Source: Hanleya hanleyi (Eukaryota > Mollusca > Polyplacophora > Lepidopleurida > Hanleyidae). Taken from it: a stretch of DNA of 64,000 nucleotides. The translations under genes and the position numbers were made by a program. Shown here one piece after another: positions 30,744 to 43,348 of the stretch (its first letter is position 1; the number at the start of each line of letters is the position of its first letter). Below the pieces are notes generated by a model. That model did no database searches and was not told where the DNA came from. It saw nothing but the letters and a program-made list of their open reading frames with translations. Location: NCBI GenBank assembly GCA_036873755.1, contig JAVTVY010039159.1, forward strand, positions 110,218 through 174,217, written 5' to 3'.

Positions 30744-30956
30744 CTGTTCTGGTCCATACAGTATATCAGCATATTCATTAAGGATGTTATAACATTCCAT
30801 GGTGGCCTGTTTCTCATTGTAATTACAGGTCACAATGAAGCCTTTCATTCCAACTTCTAAAGCATTCCGTTTCTGTCTTTTCTGATTGGCACATTTTTTG
30901 TAGTAGGATTTTGACCGTTTCTTCCCTTGTTGTCTTTTGTTCTGTTCTCCACTCAT
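30744..30956 (-). CDS. THUMPD1: THUMPD1, exon 1
   Basis: The ATG at 30956 starts MSGEQNKRQQGKKRSK, a basic N-terminus, then GMKGFIVTCNYNEKQATMEC and NILNEYADILYGPEQ. The latter aligns with the human ITCNMNERKC...LLNEYGDDMYGPE segment. The exon ends at CAG|GTGAGA (30744) in phase 0 and joins exon 2 at 30079. A TCTTTACAG just upstream of the ATG could be an acceptor for a 5' non-coding exon. Confidence 0.92.
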
Positions 30957-31555
30957 GCTTAAACTGTAAAGACAATTTTAAAACATTTAGCAATGCACAA
31001 AAAATTACTGAAGGGAAAGAGTACATATTCCTGAAGCTTTCTGAGGAAAATTATAATTGTGTATCGTCACTTGCACCAAACTTCTCAACCTGAATCAAAT
31101 GTTGTTAGTTTTCTTAGAAGTTTGGCACTTTCAGAAATAGATGACATGGCTCGCCGCCGACTAAATAATTGCACGGAAGTTTACGAATGAAAATAAAATG
31201 TACCCTCCCACATAAATTCTTTCTTTCTCAGAAAAAAATCGATTCAAAGTAGGATGCCTAATTTTGAAGTTCTCAGTCTGCCGCATATGAGTTTAAGATT
31301 ATGACACAAGACAGGTATAACATAGTGTATCGTAAAGATCATTGGAATAAAGAATGAGAAATTATGAAACAATTATACGGTATCTCACTGTGGGTGTCAG
31401 GACATTTCAGCATGTGACATTTTGGTAAGCAACATTTCGGCATGCATCATTTCTGCACGTGACATTTCGGAACCCTTATTTCAGGCCAAATTAAGCTAAA
31501 AATAAAGATATTCACATTCTTTTTTTTTAACATAAATGTATGTTTAACATATAAA
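30957..31555 (-). other. Upstream region of THUMPD1
   Basis: This would hold the THUMPD1 5' UTR and promoter. A GC-richer patch at ~31,145-31,185 (CTCGCCGCCGAC) is a candidate first-exon or promoter area. Near 31,400-31,470, GTGACATTT(C/T)GG-type strings recur. No TATA box was assigned. Confidence 0.35.
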
Positions 31556-31756
31556 CATTAAACATTTATAAATAATGTTGGTGTTTGTTACCAAATCAAA
31601 CCTGTTATCACTTAAATGCCAATATCCTCCATTTGGAGATCTCCTGCAAACAAAATTATCTCCCTTGATCGCTGCGTCGATCGTCCGCCAGGTGGCGTGC
31701 ACTCCGCGCATGTCCATCACTCTTTTTCCCATGTTGAGCAAGACCTGTTTTGAGTC
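31556..31756. repeat. Right inverted terminal repeat of DIRS element B
   Basis: It pairs with 37,430-37,609: shared CTGTTATCACTTAAATGCC, TCCATTTGGAGATCTCC and CCAGGTGGCGTGCACTCC. The outer ~35 bases (ATTTATAAATAATGTTGG) have no counterpart in the left ITR, like the right-end extension known in DIRS-1. Confidence 0.85.
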
Positions 31757-31800
31757 AAGGCCGAGCAAAGAGGGGAGGATGGGTTGGGCAAATCAACGTT

Positions 31801-31900
31801 GATAACAGGTTTGATTTGGTAACAAACACCAACATTATTTATAAATGTTTAATGTTTGTGTCCCAAATCTTCACCTGTTATCACTTAAATGCCAGACTCC
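31801..31900. repeat. Internal complementary region of DIRS element B
   Basis: GGTAACAAACACCAACATTA and ATTTATAAATGTTTAATG are the reverse complement of the lower outer end, followed directly by GTTTGTGTCCCAAATCTTC and CACCTGTTATCAC, the reverse complement of the upper outer end. It matches the end-to-end junction expected of a DIRS circle. Confidence 0.85.
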
Positions 31901-34900
31901 CAACAGAGGAGGTTGGGTAGCCGGCCTTGTGACTTGCTTTTGGATTAAGCGGAGCACGCCTTGTTCTGATTTTGTAAATCTAATATGCTTAATAATATCC
32001 TGATAATTCCCGTGTCGTATAGAAGCGTAGGGAGCTCAAGGTATTACAAGTAATGCGGCGAGAGGTGGACTCTGTTCCATCGTTTGCTCGCATACTTAGC
32101 TAGATAATCAGATGCCATCGTGATGTCTTGAAGTCCCTTCGTCTCTGGCATGGTATGTCTTCTATACTTACCGAATTGTCGGGATCTTGCTTGCTTGATC
32201 GGTGCCCCCCCCCTTTTTTGATAGGAGTGGTAGACTATACCCTAGGCTGTAGCTATAGGTCCAGTGTAGTCATCCTATCTATCTGTACAGACATGTCTGA
32301 AGATAGCAATCAGCATGAGTTGAATTGATCGTCCAAGCGCAGGTGTCAACAGTATCGTTCAACGATAAGTTTTCCCCAAAGTGGCCCGGACGTCACACTG
32401 GCTCTATCTTGTGAGACGATGTCTCCATAAAGGAGAAGGAGCGTTGATGGCGAGTTGGTTAAACCAGTCGGCAGTCTTCTTCAACCCAGACGGTGATCAT
32501 GGACTAGTGATGTCCGCTGATGGGTCTGTTAGAAGTGATGAGAGAGGAAGACAGCTGGAACCTCCTGTCGGTTCTATAAAGAGTGCTCTAGGCCTCTGAC
32601 TGGATATAAAAACCTCTTCTCCTCCAGCAGGTACACGAAATCTGTTAGCGCTGGAATCTGGTACAGTCTTTGGACGTCTGGTCCCTGACGTGTGGAATCG
32701 TTCTAATGACGAAATCCGGGATGGGATGAAAGGTTCTGGTTGCTCAGTCTGTCATCCCTGTCAAGGAACTAGGTTCTACTGCGCAATGCTCTGATTGCGT
32801 AGTGAAGACTGTCATGGAGCTGTCTTGCAGGACAGGATGTTGACTGCAGTTGGTAGAACTGGTTCGAATGGTAGGCGTAAGAATGCCCTAGTACCACATC
32901 CAGGTCTCCTTGGGTGGTAATTGATGTGATCGGCGAGACTTTAAGGTGAAGACCATGGAAAGCTGAAATGCTGGAATGTAGTCGGTTCCGTGGGTGAACT
33001 TAACAACCCTGGATGATGCTGAGTGATACCCCTGTGTACTGCTTGACTGAGATTCCCTGACCTGATACAGATGCAGAAGGAAAAACCAGCTGTTGCTGGA
33101 ACAGAAACAGTGTTGGCCACAGGTCCCCTACTATAGTACATTCTCCGGGCTTGATGCGACTGTACAGTAAGTAGTAGCTTGCTGCTGTCCTTGTCTGTAC
33201 AATTGGTCCTGGAGAAAAAACCCTGGTCTGCAAGGAAATTCTGGACCGTAGCAGACGTGGGGGTTCGGCCGTTGCGGGTCCCGGTGCCCCCGTGGAAAAG
33301 TGATCTTCCGGTTGTAGTACCTTGTAGGACTTGGAGAAAACTGTCGGCGGGAACCCTGAAGTGATGTGAAACACATGGTGTTGTGACATGGTATTGCTGA
33401 TACCGTGCTGCTAGGACCAGTGTTGATGTTTCTAGAAGACAGTGACTGGAATCTTGCTCCCCCCCAAACTTGACGCAACTGACGACCGTACTGAACGTTC
33501 GTAATCAATGCTGATGTGATGTACAACCGCAACCTCCAAGGGGGACCGCCTTCTAGCGTAGATATCCCTAAGGAAGATGATGCGTTGCTTGTCTGTCGTG
33601 GTATCCATGTGATGTGTCGGCTATCTGTTGCCGGACTAATGGTCCCCTCTAAGCTCTGAATTCCGCATCGGTGAATGTGAAGTTCTATGTGCTTGGTTGA
33701 AAGTGACTCAGGCATCGCCACTCTGGAAGGGGGGTGAAGATGTTCTGGGACGAGCATCCTTAGATTGCTTGTTCTTGCGCTCAGGATCAGTTGTAGTTGA
33801 GAAAATGTAATGAGGAGTACCTGGAGCTAGCCAAAAACTGTGCTAGGTCCCGGGTGAGTAGTAGACTGTAGTTCCATCCAACGGGCCTCTGTGTCATGGT
33901 GTTGATGGTCTGGTTCTCGGTGCAGGTTCCATATGTCGGAAACCTGTTGCCGCTTGAATGTAGCCGTACTACATAATCCGTGGGGTCCCTGGAAATATCC
34001 CTGGACCGCCATGATCATCGAGGCGAAACTGGACAAAGGCCTCTGGAGACGTCGAGAAAGTGACGACAATCGGGAGTCGAAGTCCAACTCCTGTAGAGTC
34101 GAATATGTTCAGTAAGTGTCCGGCCCCGTCGTCTGGTCCGGTCTCTACTGTCATCCCGATGAATGCTGGAGTCCCAGGTTCTGTTCTGGAGTCCTAATTC
34201 GCCTTCCGGATTAAAGATGACTTTATCCTCGTGTCCTCTTCCAGTGTCCGGGTCCGTGTTGACTTGGCCTTGGAAGAGACCTCAATGTGAAACTAGGCTT
34301 GCCCACTGTAGACTGGATGTCTCATCCCAAAGAAAAACGGGTTAAGTCAAACCGACTAGCCGTTTCTCCCGAAATAGATTCCCCTGATCATGATGTCGGG
34401 TGTAGGTGGAGTCCTAGATTATCCGATGAGGAGTAGGATCCGGCTCTAGAAGACTGAGGATGATCGTCAGATGAAGTGTCGGGACTTGGAGTAGACCTCA
34501 CGTAAGGACTGACTTCTTCGACGCTGATCTTCTATATCATCAGGGTCGACCGTTCTGCAATCAGGTGAGTGAAGACTCGAGGCTTGGGAAGCATGAAAGG
34601 ATGACTAGTGGTTTGAAGGTGAAACTTGAGAACCATCAATTCTGAATGACGAGGTTGACCTCTGTCCCGGTCGGGAGATTCCCTCTTTGCCTTGGAATTG
34701 TCCTTCCTTCTAAGGCGAACACCACTCTGAGCATCTAGCTTGGGTTGTCCGAGTTCTGACCGGAAAGACCCTCCGTGGCGATCTCCTCTGTAGAGTCGAT
34801 AAGGCGCCGAAGAATTCCATCTTGGCCCGTAAAAAGGTCAATGATCCCGCTTATGCTTCACGTCTGGATCCTGAATCACCCTGGAGATAGTCGTCAGGAA

Positions 34901-35600
34901 CCAATCAGAGTATGATGTAATTCTGTGTTGTGTCAGCCTCATATCTTCCACAGCACAGGCTTGCCTCTGTTGAAGTATCCCCGCTGGTGTGGTGTCCTCG
35001 TGAAGTTCAACAGTCTGTCAAGATCCGGTTCAGACTTCGGGCCCTGAACGGTGGATTGTCTCCGTGAAGAGTGTAAGCCCTGTAAGGACCGGGCTCCTGG
35101 AGAGATGACGAAAATCTCTGATTGTCGATCCAGTGCGTCGTATAGGTTGGCTGATGCTGGAGATGGTGCGCAGGTTGGCGCAGCTTCCTCCTCAGAAGGT
35201 TTGTTAAAACCGTAAAGAGGTGTCGTAGTAAGTTTTCTCCGTTCCCGGCGAGGTCATCAGGCTGCTTGTCATCGCCGACCACCGGTCTGGGCATCTCTGG
35301 AGTCAACGTATGTACCGCCGCTATCCTGACTTTGAAGGGTAGCATGTCTTATTCTTCTACCTCCGCCCGACGTAGGAGGTGAATCCGTATGAGATGAGGA
35401 TGCCGAGGAAGTGGAACGTCGTGCGTGATCCTCATATCGTGTGATCTCACGGGTCTCCGATGAAGGAACTCTACCCTGGTAAGGGGCTGTGAAGCCTGGG
35501 GATGACTGTGTTTCTTGACCAGGCTTGCCTTGGAAGGTACCCCTGGAGCAGAAGTCTGTTCCTTGGGGGCAGGTCCAGAATGGTGATCTACGAGTCCTGT
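31901..35600 (-). pseudogene. Interior of DIRS element B, coding remnants not identified
   Basis: Minus-strand ORFs up to 208 codons (33,131-33,757) are broken and frame-shifted relative to each other. A possible LDD-like string (FRLDDHGG, near 34,015) has no convincing flanking RT motifs. By position, reverse transcriptase, RNase H and recombinase would be expected here. I cannot assign them. Confidence 0.35.
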
Positions 35601-36980
35601 TCATCTCTGGACTTCCGTTTATGCCGATGCACGGGCTACGGTGATAGTGGGTAGACGTCCGCTCCTCGTCATCAATGCTTGTTGACGAGAAAAACCGGTG
35701 AACAGCTTCTCCCTCGTCTGTTGTAAGGTCGCTCCGGGGTATGGTCGCTATGGTACTGACTGGACCGGTAGGCTGGACTAGGTGAAGGGTCCGACGTCTA
35801 GGACGGTCCCTCTCTCGATGATGACGTACAGGATAGGCATCTCGGCGTTGTAACGGTGTGCGACTTCGTTACGAAATCTGCTTGCTGTAGTACCGAGGTA
35901 TGGCTCCGTTGTATGGGTCCAAGCTGGAGTAGAGGCCGGCTCACGGCGTTCTGGCTGAGTCCGTTCCTCATAAGTCCGTGACTCCTTGGATGTGGAGTCT
36001 CGGTGATCTGTATAAGTCCGTTCTGCTTGAGTCCGTGACTTCTCAGGTGTAGACTCTCGGCGTGCTGGATAGATCCCTGTGGTACCAAGCTCCGTGATAC
36101 GGCTCCGGGTGCGTGGTTTCCTCCCGCGGTGCTCCGGTATCGGAGTCACGGTGGTCTGGATAGGTCCGTGAGGTATCAAGTTCCGTAATACGGCGCCCTG
36201 GATAGGGCCGTGATCTCTGGATAGGGCCGTGATTCCTTGGAATCCCGGCCCCTGTATGCCTTTGGCTTGTCCGACTCCCGGCGTCCGGTATAGAGCCGTA
36301 ACTCCGTGGTACCGGTGAGCTGTGCTTGAGCCGGGGTCCCGCTGTAGTGGTGGAGTCCGTGATCTTGATTCTCGGACTGCCTTTTTTTCGCCGTGTCCCT
36401 CTGTGTCTCCGGGGTACGGCGGTTCTTGGGGACTTGGATGAACGGGAGTTGGTATCCGAGTACTCGCTCTGATCCGTGTCTGTGACGGGGCTGTCTAGTA
36501 GAGTCCGTGTCAGCACTCTAGCCGGTGCAGTAGAGTAGACCGTATCGCCGTGGCTTGGGCTTGACTGGTCTGCACTTTGCCTATTCTCTCGGTATCCCAT
36601 TAGTCTCTGTAGGCTCTAGGCTTGACGGGGTCTCGGAGTTCTGCATTGGGCTGATCTCTCAGAGCCATGGTCCCGTATGCTGATCTAACGTCCGTGGTCT
36701 GTCCCGCGGGTAGTACCGCCTCTGGAAGTAACCTCTCTCTCCGATGGTCGGGTCCGAGGTGCTCTCGAGGTCCTTGAAGGTCCAGGGTACGGCTCTGTCC
36801 CGGGTCCCGGTTCTCCACCAGGTCCCGGCTGGCATACTTGTCTTTCTTGAGTTGCGGAGCCTTGGATGAACGGGAACTGTAATCCGAGGTCTGCCCAGAT
36901 CCGTAGTTGTAACGGCTCCGGTATAGAGTCCGTATCTCATCTTCTCCGGTGAACTTGAACTAGGCCGTCTTGGGTCTGTA
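35601..36980 (-). pseudogene. Arg/Ser/Thr-rich repetitive coding remnant in DIRS element B (gag-like?)
   Basis: Two overlapping minus-strand frames (36,043-36,600 and 35,778-36,179) encode charged repeats such as RTYPDHRDSD, TYTDHRDSTSKESRTYEE and EERTQPERREPAS. The DNA shows repeating GGTCCGTGA and GTCCGTGACT strings. Composition resembles low-complexity gag tails of DIRS elements; this is inference. No zinc motif was seen. Confidence 0.4.
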
Positions 36981-36986
36981 ACTTGT

Positions 36987-37277
36987 TCACCGTCTTAAAA
37001 TGTAGCTCCAGGGTACTTGTTCTTCGCCGTGGAGCTGTGATCCTGTGTCCGTGATCTGTGCTGTTTTCACGGGACTGTTGTGAAGATTCCACTGGTACAG
37101 TATCGTTTCCAACGATAAGTTGCTGGTAGGAACTTCGTTTACAGCCAAGTCGTTGAAGAGGGCCTGAGTAGCTTGCTTCTCAGCTGGACATCTTGCCAGG
37201 TCAATGGCCGCTCTCCAGTGTTGACAGCGTCGCCCTAGGTGACTGTAAACACACCTTGAAAACAAAGAAAAATGCAA
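36987..37277 (-). pseudogene. Possible gag-like first ORF of DIRS element B
   Basis: A 96-codon ORF begins about 330 bases inside the left ITR, where element C has its gag-like ORF. It reads CQHWRAAIDLARCPAEKQAT and FNDLAVNEV. It has few cysteines and only loose resemblance to element C ORF1. A TGTTTACAG within the start may be a splice site. Confidence 0.35.
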
Positions 37278-37429
37278 GTTTTAAACTGGTTAAAACTGAC
37301 GACATTATTCGTTCCTATAAATCTTTATAGCTGGGCGACTACGTAGGTTCATAATGAACTACGGGAGAGAAAAAAGATAACCCTAGAGTGCGTCTATAAC
37401 ACCAAAAGTTACTGTTTACAGGAGCTCTT

Positions 37430-37609
37430 TCAAAACAGGTCTTGTCACCAAGACTGCAAGGAAAAAGAGTGATGGACATGCGCGGAGTGCACGCCACCTG
37501 GCGGACGATCGACGCAGCGATCAAGGGAGATAATTTTGTTTGCAGGAGATCTCCAAATGGAGGATATTGGCATTTAAGTGATAACAGGTGAAGATTTGGG
37601 ACACAAACA
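37430..37609. repeat. Left inverted terminal repeat of DIRS element B
   Basis: Reverse complement of the inner part of 31,556-31,756, ending GACACAAACA, which is also the ICR outer sequence. It carries AGGGAGATAA at 37,524. Confidence 0.85.
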
Positions 37610-38618
37610 GGCCATTTTAAAGGTTACCAAGTTGTAGGTTCTCGTAGTTGTTCAGGATTATCGGCGACATTTTGGCAACTTTTTTCACGTATCAAGGTTG
37701 ATTGATGAGATTTTTACTAGTAATAGAATCCATGTATTTACAATGTATCTAATATCACATCATGTACATGTACCTCAATACTCATGGTTTTGCTTTTCAC
37801 TTTGTGACAACATGTCTTTCTAAACCAACTGCATATGTCAAAAAAGTTGCCAAAATATCAGATATTCGAATCGCGGCCAAAGATTCTACAACTGGGTAAC
37901 CCTTAAAATTGTCTGTTTATATGTTATACGTATACATGTTAAAAAAGATGTGAAAATCTGAATTTTAGTATAACTGGACCTGCAAAAAAAGGTGCCAAAA
38001 CGTCGTACTTTTCACTTTGTGCAGAAATGTCCAAAATAATGCTGATTCCTCAGTGTGGTACTGTTCAATGACAAAACTTTCAGTATCTTCTATTAAATAT
38101 TAGATCTACTGGTATACTATGGAATACCATCGATCATCAGAATTGAGAGTTTGTGTATCAGGACAATTTCTGAAATCACACATCAAAGCAACACGAGATT
38201 CAAGGAAAACAAATGTGTGTTTTAATGTTTTAACGTCCTATGTTGCACAACAATTGGGTAGGGTAACATCATCACGACTCCAACAAGGGCATCACGTTTT
38301 AGCTTTGTGACTTCGTTGGAATTGGAATGTCACATGGAATAGTTGCACTTATTGCTCATAGTCACTACAAATGATCATAATCACACTCTCGATATCATGG
38401 GTCTACCAAACTTTCTGAGCTATCTCCAGAACAACAAAAAATTGAGAGGTGACACTCCGTGACTTTGTAGTTTATCATATGGGGGTCATTATCAGCTGAT
38501 TTGCATAACCCTCTGAGCAGAGGATCATGGATAAATTCAAGATGAAGCTACATGGGGTATCAGAGAAGTGATGTTTTCTTCAAAAAATAAATAATAACAA
38601 GAGCCCAAGGGGCTTCAA
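37610..38618. other. No gene; contains an old dispersed repeat at ~38,270-38,420
   Basis: CAACAAGGGCATCACG, TAGCTTTGTGAC and ATGATCATAATCACACTC have relatives at 47,600-47,740 in the same orientation. No exon was recognised. Confidence 0.45.
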
Positions 38619-41600
38619 TATACGCCCGTATATCTGAAATTACATTGGTTCAAATTTCAAGGTTGTTTAATAGCCTTGATTCCAATTGGTCTAGCAATCC
38701 AGAGAAAGGTCTACAATTTTTTGCTTATGAGAATGTAACATATACATGTATCACATCTTATATTGAATGATAAACTAAAATGAGCTTAACTCTTGGTAAC
38801 TAGTTGACCTTGAAGCAAGAGCTGAGAGCTCACATATCCCACACTGATATCGACAATAGTCAAACACAAGAAAATAATAGTTTTCCTGCAAATGGATTCC
38901 TTTCAGACGAGAGAATTTTTCATGAAGGAAGAAGAAAGTGATGAAGTACATGTAAACCTTTGTTCTTGAGTTAATAAACAGGTGTGAAGTTCATAAAGGA
39001 TTCCTCTTCCCGTTAAATTAGTAAATGTATGGTTTTTATTTCAGAACAGTTTAACTAAATGAAGCGTTTCAAACATGGGAGACAACATCACAGGGCAATA
39101 CCATATAAATGCAGGGGAAAGAACTTCGAATATTCCAACAATATTCCAACACATTTAGTCAGCTAGGCTTGATTCAGTTTTGGGGGACTGCAACCTAGAC
39201 CTTTGACAAATTGATATCATATGTATGGCTCCACTTTGCCATGCGAGCAAGGTATACTCAAAGTTTGGTACCAATCCATACCTTAAAACTAGAGCAATCG
39301 CATGAACAACATGAATTGCAGGCCTGTTTTTTTTTAGTCAAGTAGGATCAGGGCTGCATCTAGAGCCAACTTAGTTTCGGAAAACATATGGGTGCCCAAA
39401 ACTCAAATGAAACAAAAAACGAAAGTGTTGTTGTTGTTCAATTTGAAAGGATTTCTGAAGGAAATACCAGAAAAAGCCTCTGGGATCCTCAATATCAATC
39501 CGATTGCATAGCTGGGTATTGAATTTCATGTTAATAAATCTCTGTTTTGTGAGTGATCACAGGCTATTTGCGCCGAAATTCACTTTAAAAAATTGGACCC
39601 TCAATAATGAATTACGAAAAGGAACTGGGAGTTTGGGATCGGAACCTGCAAAAAATCCCTGGACACCGTATAAAAGACACATAGGATTCATGCGAGTGGT
39701 GTGCTGGCATTACAGTATGCAACAAAGTGTAGCTTTATCAGTGGCAATTTATGCATTGCACAAGTGTGATTACAAGTAAACACACTGATTGACACAGGCC
39801 CACCCTTATCATTTTTTTGGGGGGGGCATAAACTTCAGGTATACAAACTGGTTCAAAATTGCCCAGAGTCAGGCTAAAAATGGGCTCTCCTAATCACTCG
39901 TTTTAAATAATTTCCAAGGTACAGTAACATGTTTGGTGACAAAAATTGATAAAAATGTTGTACCAGTTAAATGTGTGGACACAAATATGGTTCATGCAAA
40001 AGTTTTAGGATAAAACATATGATGTAGAATAGAATGATTTAATAGCAAAATTAAAGAAAAAATGTTGTCCTTCATTCAATGAGAATCTTTCTTGTATCAG
40101 GGAACCTTCAAAATTCACAATGAAACATGCAACCAAGGGTTCCCGATGGGCATAGATAACAGTGCAAAAGCTTAGCCATCAATAAATAATAAAAAAATTA
40201 AAAAAAATAAAAAATCATGAAATAATTATAACCATCTGAAAATCTAGTCATTTCATCAGTCAACATTCAAGAAGCTCTCACCAAAGTTTCGTCGGGCCCG
40301 ACTTGATAGATCTACAGATATTCAGCGGACAAGAACATGTTGATGGGCATAGATAGCAGTGCAAAAGCGGAGCCATCAATAAATAATAAAAAAAAATAAT
40401 TAAAAATCATGAAATCATCATAGCCACCTGAAAATCTAATCATTTAATCAGTCAACATTCAGGAAGCTCTCACCAAAGTTTGGTCGGGCACGACTTCATA
40501 GATCTGCAGATATTCAGCGGACAAGAACATGTTGACGGACAGACGGACGTACGTACATGGCAACGATAAGACCCCACAGCCCTATGGGCTGAGGGGTAAC
40601 AAATGTTAATGGATGAATGGACAGAACGCAACATCGCATTACACGACCTCGTCTTCAACAGGCATAAGAAAATGCGACTTTTAATGATAATGATTTCTTG
40701 ATTTTGGGGTCACAGTGACCTTGATCTTTGACCTTGACCTCAATTTTGGTACACAACACATCGTCTTCTCTCAATCTATCAATGCACATAAAAAAAATCA
40801 TGAGTTTTAATAATTTCCTGATTTTGGGGTCACAGTGACCTTGACCTTGACCTAAATTTTGGTACATGACAAACCGTCTCCCCTCAATTTCTCAATGGAC
40901 ACAAAAAATCATGATTTTTAACAATTTCACGATTTTGGGGTCACAGTGACCTTGACCTTTGGCCTTGACCTACATTTTTGTATGTGACACATTGTATCCC
41001 TCTAATGTATCTACTGACACAAAAAACGTTATTTCTAAAAAATTCCTAATTTTGGGGTCAGTGACCTTTGAACTTGACCTAATTTTTGGCGTGCATCACT
41101 TCATTTCCGCCTATTAAATCCACTCACAAAAAATAAGAAATTTTTAATGATTTCCTGATTTTTCAATCACACTGACCTTTGACCTCTGACCTTGACCTAC
41201 ATTTAATATGCAACACATCGTCCCTCCCCTAGGGCATCCACTCACCAAAAATTAGAACTGTAGATAGAAAACTGTCAACGACAATGATTTCCTGATTTTT
41301 GGCAACAGTGACCTTTGACCTCTGACCTCGACCTCAATTTTGGTACGCGACACATCGTCTCCACCTGGCGTATCCACTCACAAAAAAATTGCAACTGTGG
41401 ATAGAAAACGTTCACAGATATAGACCGGGCACGAACACTTCAATGATTTCCTGTTTTTTAGGCCCGTGACCTTTGACCTGTGACCTCGACCTTCATTTTG
41501 GTATGCGACACATCGTCTCCCCGTAGGGTATCCACTCACCAAAAATTGGAACTGTAAATAGAAAACTGTTCCAGATATAGACCGGACACGGGGGACGGAC

Positions 41601-41682
41601 AGACGCCCCGACAGACGGATGGGCGGACAGACGGACGGAAACCGCCATCACATAATACGTCCGCCTTTTGGGCGGGCGTATA
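38619..41682 (+). mobile_element. Unclassified ~3.1-kb repeat element with TATACGCCCG ends
   Basis: It starts TATACGCCCGTATAT and ends GGGCGGGCGTATA, giving short inverted ends TATACGCCCG/CGGGCGTATA. A shorter inverted relative at ~45,430-47,150 begins and ends in the same sequences. The interior has no long ORF, so it is non-autonomous. The right third is a tandem array of a ~100-150-bp unit. Class is not certain. Confidence 0.6.
40670..41600 (+). repeat. Tandem repeat with TGACCTTTGACC / AGGTCA motifs
   Basis: Units of roughly 100-150 bp carry GATTTCCTGATTTTGGGGTC, ACAGTGACCTTGACC, TTTGACCTTGACCT and ACACATCGTCTCC. There are about seven units, interspersed with WAAAAATCATGA-type spacers. 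The reverse copy is at 45,540-46,300. Paired TGACC half sites at one-base spacing recur. Confidence 0.8.
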
Positions 41683-41952
41683 AAAAATTAAAATTTGAGC
41701 GAAAAATCAGACTTTTTTGAAAACAACGTCACTGCGATGTTATCAAACCAGCCATCATGGATGTTTTTACATTTTTATAGTGTGTTACGTTTCAGCCCAT
41801 AGCTCAAGGGGTCAGAAAAATGACACCCTTCCACAGGGCCTGGTCACTGCAGGTCCCAAAAAGCCCAGGTCAGACAGAGTTAATCTGGCTGAAAGGAAAT
41901 TAAAGAACTCCAGTGAAATATTTGCAGTTGTTTCCTTACTTTACGATAATTT

Positions 41953-42360
41953 GGGGGTTTAGTCTCGCAGGGGTTTTGTCAGTGAGGGGTTTTGTCGAGG
42001 GGGGGGATGGAAGGTGTCTTGTGGAGGCTTTTGTCTGGTGGGATGTTTTGTCAGTGAGGGTTGTGTCTTGTGGGTGTTTTGTCTGGTGGGGATTTGTCAG
42101 TGAGGGTTTTGTCAGTAGTGATTTAATTTGTCAGGTGGGGGGTTTGGCAGGTGGGGGTTTTGGCTCTTACGGGTGATGTTATGACAGTGGGGTTTTTTGT
42201 CTTGTGTGGGTTTTGTTTGGTGTTTTTTGTTTTTTTTGTCAGTGGGGTTCTGGTGGGGTATTGGTGTGGGGGGGGGGTTGTGAGTGGGGGTTTAATCTTG
42301 TGTGGGTTTGTTCTCTGTTGGCGGTTTTGTCTGGTGGGAAGGGGGGGGGGGGGGTATCTA
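41953..42360 (+). repeat. G/T-rich low-complexity minisatellite
   Basis: Repeats of GGTTTTGTC, AGTGAGGGTTTTGTC and GTGGGGGTTT type, with G runs of up to twelve near 42,340. The plus strand could form G-quadruplexes. Small ORFs here are low-complexity artefacts. Confidence 0.8.
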
Positions 42361-42600
42361 TACCAGTAGACCTGGTATACTAGTTCTCTCCATTCCTTTA
42401 GTGGGGAAAATCTCTACAATAACTACTAGTTCTACTAAATCAGTAAGCTTATTTTTCTTGTCTTGTGATTTTGTCTTTTGTTGGTTTTGCCTGTATTCCC
42501 TCTGTGTGAGGGCATACTGATGTTCGTGATATTACTCCTGTCGTGGGATGCTTCGTTTATTGCTGCTTTGAAAGAAATGTGTATTACATTCAAGCAAGAC
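42361..42600. other. No recognisable feature
   Basis: AT-rich sequence between the G/T-rich tract and the SINE fragment. Confidence 0.3.
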
Positions 42601-42760
42601 TCCCGTCTCTTGAACAACAGGGAGGGAGGGAATTTGGCTTAATGTCACACTCAAGTTTGTTTCACTCATATGGTGACAGTTTGGTTGGTGGAGAAAGCCG
42701 GAGTACCCGGAGAGAACCGTCTCTTGAACAGTCTTTGTAATATAACTGAGAGTTATAGCC
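42601..42760 (-). repeat. SINE fragment (minus strand)
   Basis: On the minus strand, CTCCGGGTACTCCGG, CTCCACCAACCAAACTG and GAGTGTGACATTAAGCC match the core of the SINE at 62,741-62,990. The tRNA-like head is absent. Confidence 0.7.
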
Positions 42761-43348
42761 TTATTAATCTATTTGGATGCATTTAGGTTAGTTACTTATT
42801 AATTTGTTGTTGTACCCGGTCCCACGTGGGCGTAGGCCTATATGTACAAAATAAAGAAATCTGAATCTGACCTGATTTGTGAGAACGGTTAGACCTAATT
42901 CAATCAAGATATGTACAGAAATCAAATAACTACATCCTTCTTAGATGGAGAAAACCATCTATGAATTGATGTGATATCTGACTGTCGTAATTTTTCTCCG
43001 TCTACACCCTTCTGTATTACTTACAAATCACAACAACCACCATGTGCAACATCAACGTCTCGGGTCGAGTGGCGCTCTTTTGTGGAGGAGGTCTGAATGT
43101 TCAAGCACTCTCGTGTTGAAATGCAGAAGCGAAAACGATTTTACTGTTGATATTTGACTCTAAATTCTCCAAAGAAGTGTGCGCTTTCAACGCAAAATCG
43201 GGGTGTATATACAATTGTTTAATTGAATTATTCATTGTGCCAACTGAAAACCCGGTTGGCGCCACCTGATTACGAAAACATTCCACGAACGTGGCCCTGG
43301 CTACACAAGGATTGTAACAACAACAACAACTTCCGAATCGAAACGACG
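42761..43348 (+). other. Upstream region and 5' UTR of POLDIP3
   Basis: A GC-richer stretch near 43,230-43,345 (CCCGGTTGGCGCCACC, ACGTGGCCCTGG) precedes the ATG and is a candidate CpG-type promoter or first exon. CAACAACAACAA lies at 43,316-43,330. No TATA box was found; the start site is not defined. Confidence 0.35.

Larger units (their letters stand above)
31556..37609 (-). mobile_element. DIRS-like element B (minus strand)
   Basis: Inverted terminal repeats are at 31,556-31,756 and 37,430-37,609. Inside the lower end, 31,801-31,900 joins the reverse complement of the lower outer end to the reverse complement of the upper outer end, which is the DIRS internal complementary region. Because the ICR lies next to the right ITR in DIRS elements, the element reads on the minus strand. 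Its ends resemble those of element C in layout, but the interior is a different lineage. ORFs are fragmented; no reverse transcriptase or recombinase motif was identified with confidence. Confidence 0.8.

Noticed and set aside
33131..33757. 208-codon minus-strand ORF in DIRS element B as a gene
   Set aside because: No recognisable domain, and it lies in a decayed element.
42151..42520. Gly/Val/Phe-rich ORFs
   Set aside because: Artefacts of the G/T-rich minisatellite.
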